From contig JAQTZQ010000003.1 of the NCBI GenBank assembly GCA_028687645.1, positions 1 through 64,000 on the forward strand: 64,000 nucleotides of DNA, read 5' to 3'. Position numbers and translations under genes: made by a program. Each line of letters starts with the position of its first letter. Position 1 is the first letter of the stretch. The notes below the pieces were generated by a model. It saw nothing but the letters and a program-made list of their open reading frames with translations. It made no database searches and was not told the origin of the DNA. The DNA is from Rhodocyclaceae bacterium. GTDB taxonomy: Bacteria; Pseudomonadota; Gammaproteobacteria; Burkholderiales; Rhodocyclaceae. Of this stretch, positions 18,665 through 28,133 are shown one piece after another.

Positions 18665-18838
18665 ATGGACATCAACGATCTGCGCTCCCTGATAACAGTA
18701 CTGGGCTTGCTTTGCTTCCTGGCCATTGTTGGATGGGCTTACGGCAAAGGTAGTAAAAAGGGGTTTGATGAGGCTGCCAACTTGCCGTTTGCAGATGATG
18801 ATCTGGATGTGACGTCCAAAACGTCACATCCGCGTTGA
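18665..18838 (+). CDS. ccoQ: cbb3-type cytochrome oxidase subunit CcoQ (57 aa, below the ORF-track cutoff)
   Basis: MDINDLRSLITVLGLLCFLAIVGWAYGKGSKKGFDEAANLPFADDDLDVTSKTSHPR*, between ccoO and ccoP. Confidence 0.93.
   Translation: MDINDLRSLITVLGLLCFLAIVGWAYGKGSKKGFDEAANLPFADDDLDVTSKTSHPR
18805..18831. repeat. Perfect 11-bp hairpin GGATGTGACGT-CCAAA-ACGTCACATCC at the 3' end of ccoQ
   Basis: Read directly; no T-tract follows. Confidence 0.85.
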
Positions 18839-18853
18839 ACTAAAGGAAAAAAA

Positions 18854-19753
18854 ATGAGCGATTTTGTTAGCGAGTTTTGGAATATATATGTAATTGTGAT
18901 CACGGCAGCCAGTGTCTTTGCCTGTATCGCACTTCTCTACGTCCAGAGCAAGGCAACGTTCACCCCAGGCAAAACGATGGGCCATGTCTGGGATGAAACC
19001 TTGGAAGAGTACAACAACCCAATGCCCATGTGGTGGAGTTGGTTGTTCCTGATTACAGTCGTGTTTACTGTCGTTTACTTCGTCCTCTATCCAGGGCTGG
19101 GTAATATGAAGGGGCTTCTAGGCTGGACGTCAGCTGGTGCGCACAAGGCTGAAGTTGAAAAAATGGATGCTGCCGTCAAGCCTTTGTTTGACAAGTACAT
19201 GGCGATGGATGTCAAGGCAGTTGCCGGCGACAAGCAGGCCATGGAAATGGGTAAGCGCCTGTACTTGACTTACTGCATGCAATGTCACGGTGCTGATGCG
19301 CGTGGTGCCAAAGGTTTCCCGAATCTCACCGATAGCGACTGGTTGTATGGTGGTGAGCCGGAGCAGATCAAGGAAACGCTAAATAATGGCCGGATGGGGG
19401 TCATGCCGCCGCATGCTCAGTTGGGGGCTGATAGCGTCAAGGATCTGGCCAATTATGTCCGCTCGTTGTCTGGTTTGCCGAATGATTCCGTGCGTTCAGC
19501 CAAGGGTAAAGAGACCTTTGCTGCGGTGGGGTGTTCAGGGTGCCACGGTGCCGATGCCAAGGGAATGCATGCACTCGGCGCACCTAACCTAACGGACAAA
19601 ATCTGGCTGTATGGTTCTTCCGAAGCTACTATTACTGAAACCATCAATGGTGGTCGTCAAAACAAAATGCCGGCGTGGAAGGAATTTCTGGGCGATGCGA
19701 AGATTCATTTGCTGACGGGTTATGTTTATAGCGTAAGCCAAGGCGCCAAGTAG
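18854..19753 (+). CDS. ccoP: cbb3-type cytochrome c oxidase subunit III (diheme)
   Basis: CMQCH and CSGCH motifs; N-terminal TM, WDETLEEYNNPMPMWW. Confidence 0.97.
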   Translation: MSDFVSEFWNIYVIVITAASVFACIALLYVQSKATFTPGKTMGHVWDETLEEYNNPMPMWWSWLFLITVVFTVVYFVLYPGLGNMKGLLGWTSAGAHKAEVEKMDAAVKPLFDKYMAMDVKAVAGDKQAMEMGKRLYLTYCMQCHGADARGAKGFPNLTDSDWLYGGEPEQIKETLNNGRMGVMPPHAQLGADSVKDLANYVRSLSGLPNDSVRSAKGKETFAAVGCSGCHGADAKGMHALGAPNLTDKIWLYGSSEATITETINGGRQNKMPAWKEFLGDAKIHLLTGYVYSVSQGAK

Positions 19754-19760
19754 TAATTAG

Positions 19761-19786
19761 GAACGGGGCGGAATGTCGCCCCGTTC
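19761..19786 (+). terminator. Hairpin GAACGGGGCGGAATGTCGCCCCGTTC after ccoP
   Basis: Long GC-rich stem, weak T-tract. Confidence 0.7.
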
Positions 19787-19849
19787 TATCTTTAGTAAGT
19801 AGAACTAAAGCTGGGTCTGCATCCGTGATTTGGATGAATGCAGAGCAAT

Positions 19850-19863
19850 TTGATCCAGATCTA
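19850..19863 (+). promoter_or_regulatory. Degenerate FNR-like site TTGATCCAGATCTA upstream of ccoH
   Basis: One perfect half-site, the other with one mismatch. Confidence 0.4.
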
Positions 19864-19926
19864 GGCCCGAGAACTGCAATTTTTTAGCTGTTCGTAAAGA
19901 AGCCACCACTTTCCTGTTGTTGAAAT

Positions 19927-20451
19927 ATGAGCGCGACAATGAGCCTTAAGTCTTCCGATAAAAATCCTTGGTACAAGGAGCCGTGGCCGTGGATTTTGAT
20001 GGCGGGGCCAACTGTCGTGATCATTGCGGGCGTGGTCACGACATGGCTGGCGGTAGTGAGTAACGATGGATTAGTGACTGACGATTATTACAAGCAAGGC
20101 ATGACCGTCAATCAGCGCCTCCACCGCGATCATCAGGCCGCAGATATGGGTTTGTACGCCGATGTAATGAGCTCGGGACGCAATATTCGCTTATTGATCA
20201 AGGCTAACGACGGGATCAGTCTGCCTGATGTGATTGCCGTCAAGTTTGCGCATCCGACACAGGTGGGTCAGGATCAATTGGTGAAGATGACGGGTGAAGG
20301 CCAGGGGTTTTACACCGGGCAGATTGCTAAAGAAATTGTCGGGCGCTGGATTGTTTCGATTGAAGATCCCGCTGGTATTTGGCGTTTGCAGGCGGATTGG
20401 CATGTCGACTCAGGCGAGGCGTTGCGTCTGGTGGCAAGGGTTGCGCACTGA
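19927..20451 (+). CDS. ccoH: FixH/CcoH family protein
   Basis: NPWYKEPWPWILMAGPTVVIIAGVVTTWLAVVSNDGLVTDDYYKQGMTVN. Confidence 0.92.
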   Translation: MSATMSLKSSDKNPWYKEPWPWILMAGPTVVIIAGVVTTWLAVVSNDGLVTDDYYKQGMTVNQRLHRDHQAADMGLYADVMSSGRNIRLLIKANDGISLPDVIAVKFAHPTQVGQDQLVKMTGEGQGFYTGQIAKEIVGRWIVSIEDPAGIWRLQADWHVDSGEALRLVARVAH

Positions 20452-20485
20452 TTTTTAATGTTGTTTCGTTACTGGGAGGTGACCT

Positions 20486-20626
20486 ATGGCTTGGGAACTA
20501 TTGTTTGGTAGTGATATCGGCTTGATGAGCTTATTTGTTATCGTTTTTATCCTCGTCATGGGGGTGTTCATGGGCCGGATGTATAAATCAAAGATGGAAG
20601 AAGAAACAAAGCAACTCCGTAAATAA
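20486..20626 (+). CDS. Small DUF3149-like membrane protein (46 aa)
   Basis: MAWELLFGSDIGLMSLFVIVFILVMGVFMGRMYKSKMEEETKQLRK*, with GGAGG upstream. Confidence 0.75.
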   Translation: MAWELLFGSDIGLMSLFVIVFILVMGVFMGRMYKSKMEEETKQLRK

Positions 20627-20793
20627 ACTGTATTTACTGCTGCTTTTGTTGCGGTACACTCCCCCGAACGGATAAGCTGGCGGGGGACTTTTTATGCTCA
20701 TCGCGCAAATCGGCAGGACATGGGGTTGTCAGCGAGCGTTTGTCTTTTTTGTACCTTCTGTTTTTGTGTCGTTGATTTTTGCCATTTTTCCCT

Positions 20794-20805
20794 GTTGACC
20801 GTAAC
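20794..20805 (+). repeat. Recurrent 12-mer GTTGACCGTAAC
   Basis: Exact copy, intergenic. Confidence 0.6.
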
Positions 20806-20879
20806 CATCCCTGGAAAAATTTTCCCGTAATTTCTGCCCGTCGGAATTTGCCTGAACAATAGCAATTGATCGTAGTGGC

Positions 20880-21419
20880 TCAAGGCGGCAACAAATCTTC
20901 TTCATGAAAACTGAAAGAGCCCTTTTGTCTGTCTTCAAGATAGTGCTCCAGGCAACGCCTGACACTGAGAAAAGCCAGATCATCCCAAGGGATTTCATCG
21001 GCACGAAAGAGTCCCACTTCCAGGCTTTCTATACCGGCAGTGAAATCCGGTGTGCTCAGGTGGCCGCGATAGAAAAGGTGAACCTGGTGAATGTGTGCAA
21101 TGCTGAACAGCGCATAGGCGGCATCGATGCTGACGACAGCACCAGCTTCTTCGTTGGTTTCGCGTGCAGCCCCTTGGCTGGTAGTTTCGCCGTTTTCCAT
21201 AAACCCGGCGGGTAAGGTCCAGAATCCGTGGCGCGGCTCGATCGCGCGGCGGCAAAGTAAAATCAGCCCTTGATGCTCGGCAATGCAACCGACGACAAGG
21301 CGCGGATTTTCATAATGGATATAACCGCAACTAGTGCATACATGGCGCGGTAAACCGTCCCCTTCGGGAATCCGAAAATCAACCGGGGCAGCGCAAAGCG
21401 GACAGAAGCGGATGTTCAA
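20880..21419 (-). CDS. NUDIX hydrolase with N-terminal zinc ribbon
   Basis: CPLCA..CTSCGYIHYENP; Nudix box GFMENGETTSQGAARETNEEAGA. Confidence 0.93.
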   Translation of the reverse strand: MNIRFCPLCAAPVDFRIPEGDGLPRHVCTSCGYIHYENPRLVVGCIAEHQGLILLCRRAIEPRHGFWTLPAGFMENGETTSQGAARETNEEAGAVVSIDAAYALFSIAHIHQVHLFYRGHLSTPDFTAGIESLEVGLFRADEIPWDDLAFLSVRRCLEHYLEDRQKGSFSFHEEDLLPP

Positions 21420-21593
21420 GAAGGGTATTTTGATGGCTCAATGCCGCAGTTTAACACCGCTTTTTAGTGATAAATCTCCGCTGTTTGTAGATTGCCGCTT
21501 CTTTCTTTGCGTCAAGTGGGGGGCTGTGCTTACAATAGCACTCACTTATAAAAACTCCGCGTGGGATCGTTTTAGCGTGGGTGAGGGGTCCGC

Positions 21594-22451
21594 ATGTTTC
21601 TAATCGTCGGTTATGTAATCATTCTGGCATCAGCGCTGGGGACTTATGCGGTTCATGGCAGCCTGCTTGCGCTTTGGGTGCCGCTCGAATATGTCGCAAT
21701 TATCGGTTTGACGATCGGCTATTTCGTTGCCTCCAACAGCATTGGCGTTATTAAAGCTACAGTAGGCGCTTTGCCGGGGGTTCTGAAGGGCTCTAAATTC
21801 AATAAAGCGTACTACGTTGACGCGCTGGCTATGTTGTTTGAAGTGCTGGGCAAAGTGCGTAAAGAAGGCTTGATGTCAATTGAGGGCGATATCGAGAATC
21901 CAGATTCCAGCCCGATTTTTAGCAAATACCCCAATCTTGTGCATGACCATCACGTTATGGAGTTCACTACCGATTACCTGCGCATGATGGTGGGCGGCAA
22001 TTTGAATACAGTTGAAATCGAAAGTTTGATGGATGTCGAACTGGAGACGCATCACCACGAAGCGGAAGAGCCGGGGCATGTGGTCGCCAACGTTGCGGGT
22101 GCCGTGCCGGCATTTGGTATCGTCGTGGCGGTGATGGGCGTGGTTAACGTGATGGGTTCGGTTGGCAGCCCGCCTGCTGTCCTGGGTAAGATGATCGGCG
22201 GGGCGCTGGTTGGTACATTCCTGGGTATTCTGATCGCTTATGGTTTTGTCGAGCCGGTTGCCAAGTTATTGGAGCAAAAAGCCAAGGAAAGTGGAAAGAT
22301 TTATCAAATGATCAAAATGGTGCTGCTGGCCTCCATGTCGGGTTACGCGCCAGCCGTTGCCGTTGAGTTCGGTCGCAAAACACTGGACTCCCATTCTCGC
22401 CCCGGTTTTGCTGAACTCGAAGAAGAGTTGAAGGCGCGCAAAGGTAAGTGA
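21594..22451 (+). CDS. motA: Flagellar motor stator protein MotA
   Basis: MotA family sequence (GVIKATVGALPGVLKGSKFNKAYYVDAL); followed by motB. Confidence 0.95.
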   Translation: MFLIVGYVIILASALGTYAVHGSLLALWVPLEYVAIIGLTIGYFVASNSIGVIKATVGALPGVLKGSKFNKAYYVDALAMLFEVLGKVRKEGLMSIEGDIENPDSSPIFSKYPNLVHDHHVMEFTTDYLRMMVGGNLNTVEIESLMDVELETHHHEAEEPGHVVANVAGAVPAFGIVVAVMGVVNVMGSVGSPPAVLGKMIGGALVGTFLGILIAYGFVEPVAKLLEQKAKESGKIYQMIKMVLLASMSGYAPAVAVEFGRKTLDSHSRPGFAELEEELKARKGK

Positions 22452-22478
22452 CCCGTCACTTGATCCGGCCCTAATACG

Positions 22479-23426
22479 ATGAGCGACGACTCCACACGCC
22501 CCATAGTCATCAAGCGCAAGAAGGTTATTGCTGGCGGTGCGCACGGCGGTGCCTGGAAAATTGCCTATGCCGACTTCGTGACGGCGATGATGGCTTTTTT
22601 CCTCCTCATGTGGCTGTTGGGCTCAACCGCCAAAGGTGATTTGGCGGGTATTGCCAGCTACTTTCAGAATCCGGTCAAGGTCTCGATGTCGGGTGGTTCG
22701 GGATCGGGGGATGCCACCAGCGTGTTACAAGGGGGTGGCAAGGATTTGACGCGACAGGCCGGGCAGGTCAAGCAAGGGGACGTCGAGAAGAAAAAGACTA
22801 CCTCATTCTCCAAGGAGGCTCAGGCCGAGTTTCGCCGCAAAGAGATGCAAAAGCTTGAGACTCTGAAGGCCGATATCGAGAAAATGATCGAGAAAAGCCC
22901 GCAGTTGGCGCAGTTTAAAAAACAAATGTTGCTCGACATAACGTCGGAGGGTTTGCGTATTCAAATTGTCGACGAGCAGAATCGTCCGATGTTTGATTCA
23001 AGTAGCGCCGACCTCAAGCCGTATACCAGAGAGATATTGCGGCAAATTGGTAACTCCCTGAATGGTGTGACAAATCGTATTAGTTTGGCGGGGCATACCG
23101 ATGCAGCACAATTTGCTGGTGGCGAGCGGGGGTTTTCTAATTGGGAGTTGTCAGCCAGTCGAGCCAACGCCTCTCGGCGAGAATTGATCGCGGGTGGTCT
23201 CAGTGATACAAAAATAATGCGTGTCGTCGGGCTTGCATCTACCGTTTTATTCGACAAGAATGATCCGCTTAGCTCAATTAATCGGCGCATCAGTATCGTG
23301 GTGCTGAATCAAAAAACCGAGCAGGCCATCCTTCAGGAAGAGGGGCCGGAAACGGAAGTGCAGGGGGAGGATGCTTTGCAGGATGTCTTGAGGCTACCTG
23401 CTTCAGGCAAGGGAACGTCAGGTTGA
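22479..23426 (+). CDS. motB: Flagellar motor protein MotB
   Basis: GGAHGGAWKIAYADFVTAMMAFFLLMWLLG; OmpA-like C-terminus. Confidence 0.95.
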   Translation: MSDDSTRPIVIKRKKVIAGGAHGGAWKIAYADFVTAMMAFFLLMWLLGSTAKGDLAGIASYFQNPVKVSMSGGSGSGDATSVLQGGGKDLTRQAGQVKQGDVEKKKTTSFSKEAQAEFRRKEMQKLETLKADIEKMIEKSPQLAQFKKQMLLDITSEGLRIQIVDEQNRPMFDSSSADLKPYTREILRQIGNSLNGVTNRISLAGHTDAAQFAGGERGFSNWELSASRANASRRELIAGGLSDTKIMRVVGLASTVLFDKNDPLSSINRRISIVVLNQKTEQAILQEEGPETEVQGEDALQDVLRLPASGKGTSG

Positions 23427-23447
23427 TACGTCTGGAGATACCGGTCA

Positions 23448-24671
23448 ATGAACCATAGAAAAAATCTGATGTTGATTGGAGCCGCATGGTCAGCATTGGT
23501 GCTGGCGGTTCTGCTGTGGCTTGAGCCTGCGGCACGCTCAGTAATGATATTGGGCGCGTTGATTAGCCTGGTGATTGGTGGCTTGATCACGACCAGCGTG
23601 GCATGCCGCAAATCTGTTGACGACGCGGTGGCCGTTGCTGGAAAGCAAGCTGATAGCAGTGTCATTGAGCACAGTAGTCAGGCGATAATTCGAGTATCGA
23701 GCGAGTTTGCAGAGCAGATTCGTGAAATGCGCAGCGAGGTGACCCGAACTCAGACCATATTCAACGATGCCATCGGTTCGTTAATTACCAGTTTTCATGG
23801 CATCAACGGCCAAGTGCAGCGCCAGCATGCCTTGGGCCTGCAGATTGTCTCCGGGTCTCAGGGCGATAGCAGTGGCAGTCTGGGAGAGTTTGAGCAATTT
23901 GCTTCCAAAACTTCGGACACTCTGCGTCAGTTTGTCGATAGTGTGGTTGAAAACTCTCGGGTGGCCATGGGGCTGGTCGAGATGACTGATCGTATCGCGA
24001 CACAAATGCGTGAGGTTCGTGGCCGTTTGGGGGAGATTGAAGGGATCGCCAAGCAAACCAATTTGCTGGCACTGAATGCTGCCATTGAGGCGGCTCGCGC
24101 TGGCGAGGCGGGGCGAGGGTTCGCTGTGGTGGCTGATGAAGTGCGCGATCTGTCGGGGCGCACCAATCATTTTAGCCAGCAGATTCGCGGCGCGCTCACT
24201 ACCATGCAGGCTCACATCGATGCAGCAGAAACGGCCATCAACCATATGGCGGCACAGGATATGACTTTTGCCTTGACCTCCAAAGGCGATGTCGAAATGG
24301 CGATGAATGGCATTGAGGAAATGAACCGCCGCACTGGCAGTTCTGTAACCGAGCTCAATTTGATTGCCGAGCAAGTTGAGTCTTCGGTCAATCAGGCGGT
24401 GATGTCGCTACAGTTCCAGGACATGGTGACCCAGTTGCTCGGCCATGTTGTTCGTCGTCTCGATATACTCGATGAAGTTGTCCACGATGAGCAGCAAATG
24501 GCTCAGGTGTTGAGTGATCCAGGTGATCCAGCGGGTACAGTAGTAAAGCTCGATGCATTGCGTGATCATGTAGAAATGCTGTCGCAGAAATTGATTGCCC
24601 TCAAAAAGGCGGTCGACCATAACCCCGTTCAGCAGGCCGGCTATAGCAGCGGCGATGTTGAGTTGTTCTGA
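23448..24671 (+). CDS. Methyl-accepting chemotaxis-type protein (two N-terminal TMs, no HAMP), C-terminus SGDVELF
   Basis: [41 protein letters not shown]. Confidence 0.88.
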   Translation: MNHRKNLMLIGAAWSALVLAVLLWLEPAARSVMILGALISLVIGGLITTSVACRKSVDDAVAVAGKQADSSVIEHSSQAIIRVSSEFAEQIREMRSEVTRTQTIFNDAIGSLITSFHGINGQVQRQHALGLQIVSGSQGDSSGSLGEFEQFASKTSDTLRQFVDSVVENSRVAMGLVEMTDRIATQMREVRGRLGEIEGIAKQTNLLALNAAIEAARAGEAGRGFAVVADEVRDLSGRTNHFSQQIRGALTTMQAHIDAAETAINHMAAQDMTFALTSKGDVEMAMNGIEEMNRRTGSSVTELNLIAEQVESSVNQAVMSLQFQDMVTQLLGHVVRRLDILDEVVHDEQQMAQVLSDPGDPAGTVVKLDALRDHVEMLSQKLIALKKAVDHNPVQQAGYSSGDVELF

Positions 24672-24689
24672 AATATTTAAGAGGAAAAT

Positions 24690-25055
24690 ATGGCTAAGAC
24701 CATTCTTGCAGTTGATGACTCCGCCTCGATTCGTCAGATGGTGTCGTTTACCCTGAAAAGTGCCGGTTACGACGTCGTTGAAGCGGTCGACGGTATGGAT
24801 GGGCTGGAAAAGGCCAAGGCGCGCAGCGTCAATCTGGTTCTGACTGACCAAAACATGCCACGTATGGATGGCCTGACCCTGATCAAGAATTTGCGTGCCA
24901 CACCGCAGTACAAAGCTACGCCAATTCTGATGTTGACCACCGAGTCATCCGATGCGATGAAGTCTCAAGGCCGTGCAGCTGGCGCGACGGGCTGGCTAGT
25001 CAAGCCGTTTGACCCACAGAAACTGATTGAGGTCGTGCGCAAGGTTATTGGCTAG
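24690..25055 (+). CDS. cheY: Chemotaxis response regulator CheY
   Basis: Single REC domain; VDDSASIRQMV, LTDQNMPRMDG, KPFDPQKL. Confidence 0.93.
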   Translation: MAKTILAVDDSASIRQMVSFTLKSAGYDVVEAVDGMDGLEKAKARSVNLVLTDQNMPRMDGLTLIKNLRATPQYKATPILMLTTESSDAMKSQGRAAGATGWLVKPFDPQKLIEVVRKVIG

Positions 25056-25145
25056 GGCCTGAACTTGCGACCAGCGGTTTCGCTGGTAATCATCGCATTC
25101 GATTTCCGCTGTCATCATCAATGACGGTTGTGGTTAGGGAGCAGC

Positions 25146-27584
25146 ATGGCTATCGACATGACTCAGTTCTACCAAGTGTTCTTCGAGGAATCTGCAGAAC
25201 ACTTGGCGGCAATGGAATCACTTTTGCTGGATCTGGATATCAATCACCCGGATTCAGAGCAGCTGAACGCCATTTTCAGGGCTGCGCACTCAATCAAGGG
25301 GAGTGCGGGTACCTTCGGCTTTAATGATTTGGCTGAAACCACCCATATCCTGGAGAATCTGCTTGATCGTATTCGCAAGCAAGAGCTCGAACTTCGTGCC
25401 GACATGGTCGATGCGTTTCTCGAATGTGGCGACCGCCTGCGAGAAATGCTGGAGGGCCATCAGGGGCGCGGCACCGCTGACCCGGCCGCAGTCGACGCTA
25501 TTTGTGCTCGCTTGCGTCAGTTGTCATCGGGGGATGCTCCTGCCGCAGCGGCTCACCTGGCAGTACCTGCACACGTAGCGGCAAGCGTGGTGTTGGCTGC
25601 GCCGGCACAGCCCGAAGGTGACGAGATTGCAGTGCGGCTGCCCGTTGCGGACAGCGGGAAGCGCGTCTACGACATCCAGTTTGTCCCAACACAAGTGTCG
25701 GCCAAAGGTGAGGGTGTCGCCAACCTGCTCGACGAACTGCGTTCGATGGGGGTGCTTGACATTGTGCTTCAGCCCAGCGCTGATGATCCATCCGGTTTCT
25801 GGGAATTGCGCCTGACCACGGATGTCGCCAAAGATGTTTTTTCTGACCAAATTGATTTTGTTTCGGACAACGGCGCTTGGCGGATTGCCGAGGACACCGC
25901 TGTCGCAGTCGACGGCACCACGGCCTTCGGTTTTTTTGATGACTCGCCAGGTGTACCCGATAGTGTGCGCGGCTATGGCTTTTTTGAGCAGCTTGGAGGC
26001 GAGTTGGCTGCTGCGGTAAGCGAGGCCGCAGCCATTGATGATAGTTACGGTTTTTTCGAGCCGCTGCCGAGCGAATTGCTTGCGGCACTTGAAGCGGTGC
26101 CAATGGCCGAAGAGGGCGATGGCTATGGTTTCTTTGCTCCACTCCCCGAGGTTGCGGAGCACAGCGAGGTTGCCGCAACCCCGACGCCACCGTCCGGCGA
26201 CGGAGAGGAGGGGGATGGTTTTGGTTTTTTTGCACCTTTGCCACCGATTGTTGCCGAAGCGCCGGCCATCAAGCTTGCTCCCGCAGTGGCTGCTCCGCTT
26301 GCAGCCCCCGTTGCGGCTCCGGTCGCCGCCGTAGCCAGGGAGCCGTCAGCTTTGCCGGCTCGCGCAGCCAAACCGGCAGTGACAGCTGCTGCGGCAGCGA
26401 GTGGCGATTCATCGATTCGCGTCAGTATTGAAAAGGTTGATCAGCTCATTAATCTGGTAGGCGAACTGGTGATTACGCAGGCAATGTTGCTGCAAACTGC
26501 AGGACAAATGCAGGAGCAGGCGCCCGAGCGATTGACCGTGGGTTTGGCACAATTAGAGCGCAACACGCGTGATTTGCAGGAATCGGTCATGTCGATTCGC
26601 ATGATGCAGATCTCGTTTGTCTTCTCGCGTTTTCCGCGCGTGGTACGCGATTTGTCGAGCAAACTGGGCAAGCAGGTTGAGTTGAAAACCTCGGGTGAAA
26701 CAACCGAGCTCGACAAGAGTTTGATTGAGCGCATTACAGATCCCCTGACTCACCTGATCCGCAACAGCCTTGATCATGGTATTGAATTGCCGGAAAAGCG
26801 TGTGGCTGCGGGCAAGAGCCCCGTAGGAACGATTACCCTCAAGGCTTATCACCAGGGCGGAAATATCGTTATTGAGGTCGGTGATGATGGTGCCGGTTTG
26901 CCGCGCCAGAAAATTCTCGACAAGGCACGCGAGAAAGGTTTGGCCGTTTCTGATCAGATGACCGATCAGGAGGTGTTTCATTTGATTTTCGAGGCCGGTT
27001 TCTCGACCGCCGATGAAGTAACGGATGTCTCTGGTCGTGGCGTCGGCATGGATGTGGTGCGGCGGAACATACAGGCCATGGGCGGACGCGTTGAAATCGA
27101 TTCGATGCTCGGCGTCGGAACCCGCATGACGGTGCGTTTGCCGCTAACGCTGGCGATTCTCGATGGCATGTCAGTCGCAGTTGGCGATCAAACCTACATC
27201 CTGCCGCTGTCATATGTCATTGAATCGGTACAGCCGGAGCCGGGCGATATTAAAACCTTGTCGAACCAGGGGCGCGTGATTCAAGTGCGTGGTGAGTATT
27301 TGCCGGTACTGGTGTTGACCGAACTGTTCGGCATCAAGTCCAAATGGCGCAACTTTACGCAGGGCATCATGATCGTCATCGATGCTGATGGCACCAAAGC
27401 CGCACTGTGCGTTGATGCGCTGGTTGGCCAGCACCAAGTGGTGATCAAGAGTCTGGAGGCCAATTACCGTCGGGTGATGGGGGTTTCTGGCGCCACCATC
27501 ATGGGTGACGGCCATGTAGCGCTAATTCTGGATGTGTCGGCCATTGCCGGCATGGCGAAAACAATGATGCAGAAGGCCGGCTAA
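25146..27584 (+). CDS. cheA: Chemotaxis histidine kinase CheA (first copy)
   Basis: P1 HSIKGSAGTFGF, kinase LIRNSLDHGIE, GRGVGMDVV, C-terminal CheW-like domain; linker with YGFF repeats. Confidence 0.95.
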   Translation: MAIDMTQFYQVFFEESAEHLAAMESLLLDLDINHPDSEQLNAIFRAAHSIKGSAGTFGFNDLAETTHILENLLDRIRKQELELRADMVDAFLECGDRLREMLEGHQGRGTADPAAVDAICARLRQLSSGDAPAAAAHLAVPAHVAASVVLAAPAQPEGDEIAVRLPVADSGKRVYDIQFVPTQVSAKGEGVANLLDELRSMGVLDIVLQPSADDPSGFWELRLTTDVAKDVFSDQIDFVSDNGAWRIAEDTAVAVDGTTAFGFFDDSPGVPDSVRGYGFFEQLGGELAAAVSEAAAIDDSYGFFEPLPSELLAALEAVPMAEEGDGYGFFAPLPEVAEHSEVAATPTPPSGDGEEGDGFGFFAPLPPIVAEAPAIKLAPAVAAPLAAPVAAPVAAVAREPSALPARAAKPAVTAAAAASGDSSIRVSIEKVDQLINLVGELVITQAMLLQTAGQMQEQAPERLTVGLAQLERNTRDLQESVMSIRMMQISFVFSRFPRVVRDLSSKLGKQVELKTSGETTELDKSLIERITDPLTHLIRNSLDHGIELPEKRVAAGKSPVGTITLKAYHQGGNIVIEVGDDGAGLPRQKILDKAREKGLAVSDQMTDQEVFHLIFEAGFSTADEVTDVSGRGVGMDVVRRNIQAMGGRVEIDSMLGVGTRMTVRLPLTLAILDGMSVAVGDQTYILPLSYVIESVQPEPGDIKTLSNQGRVIQVRGEYLPVLVLTELFGIKSKWRNFTQGIMIVIDADGTKAALCVDALVGQHQVVIKSLEANYRRVMGVSGATIMGDGHVALILDVSAIAGMAKTMMQKAG
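25921..26247 (+). repeat. Five imperfect copies of [GSA][YF]GFF-x2-L/P in the CheA linker
   Basis: AFGFFDDSPG, GYGFFEQLGG, SYGFFEPLPS, GYGFFAPLPE, GFGFFAPLPP. Confidence 0.85.
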
Positions 27585-27603
27585 GGCCGCACAAGGAGTA
27601 ATG

Positions 27604-28107
27604 ATGGAAGCGAAGACAAACGCCAGCACGGCAGCCAGCGACGAGGATTTGGTCTCCAGCGAATATTTGACCTTCACGCTGGGGAGCGAGGAGTATGCAA
27701 TCGATATCCTCAAGGTTCAGGAAATTCGTGGTTACGAACAGCCGACCCTGATTGCCAACGCACCGCCTTTCATCAAAGGCGTGATCAATCTGCGTGGCAT
27801 CATCGTGCCGATTGTTGATCTGCGCATCAAATTCAAGCTTGGTACGGTGGAATACACGCCATTTACCGTCGTCATTATTCTTAATGTGGCTGGTCGGGTG
27901 ATTGGTGTTGTGGTCGACAGCGTTTCCGACGTGATTTCCTTGAATTCCAACCAGATTCGTCAAGCGCCTGATTTCTCCGGCAGTTTTGACACCAAATATA
28001 TTCTCGGGCTGGCCACGATAGACACGCGAATGATGATTGTCACTGACATCGAGCGCTTGATGACCAGCAGCGACATGGAACTGATTGATACGGCCAGTGC
28101 GGATTAA
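27604..28107 (+). CDS. cheW: Chemotaxis coupling protein CheW
   Basis: [54 protein letters not shown]. Confidence 0.95.
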   Translation: MEAKTNASTAASDEDLVSSEYLTFTLGSEEYAIDILKVQEIRGYEQPTLIANAPPFIKGVINLRGIIVPIVDLRIKFKLGTVEYTPFTVVIILNVAGRVIGVVVDSVSDVISLNSNQIRQAPDFSGSFDTKYILGLATIDTRMMIVTDIERLMTSSDMELIDTASAD

Positions 28108-28133
28108 AGTGCGTTCCCCAAAGGGGTTTTGAC

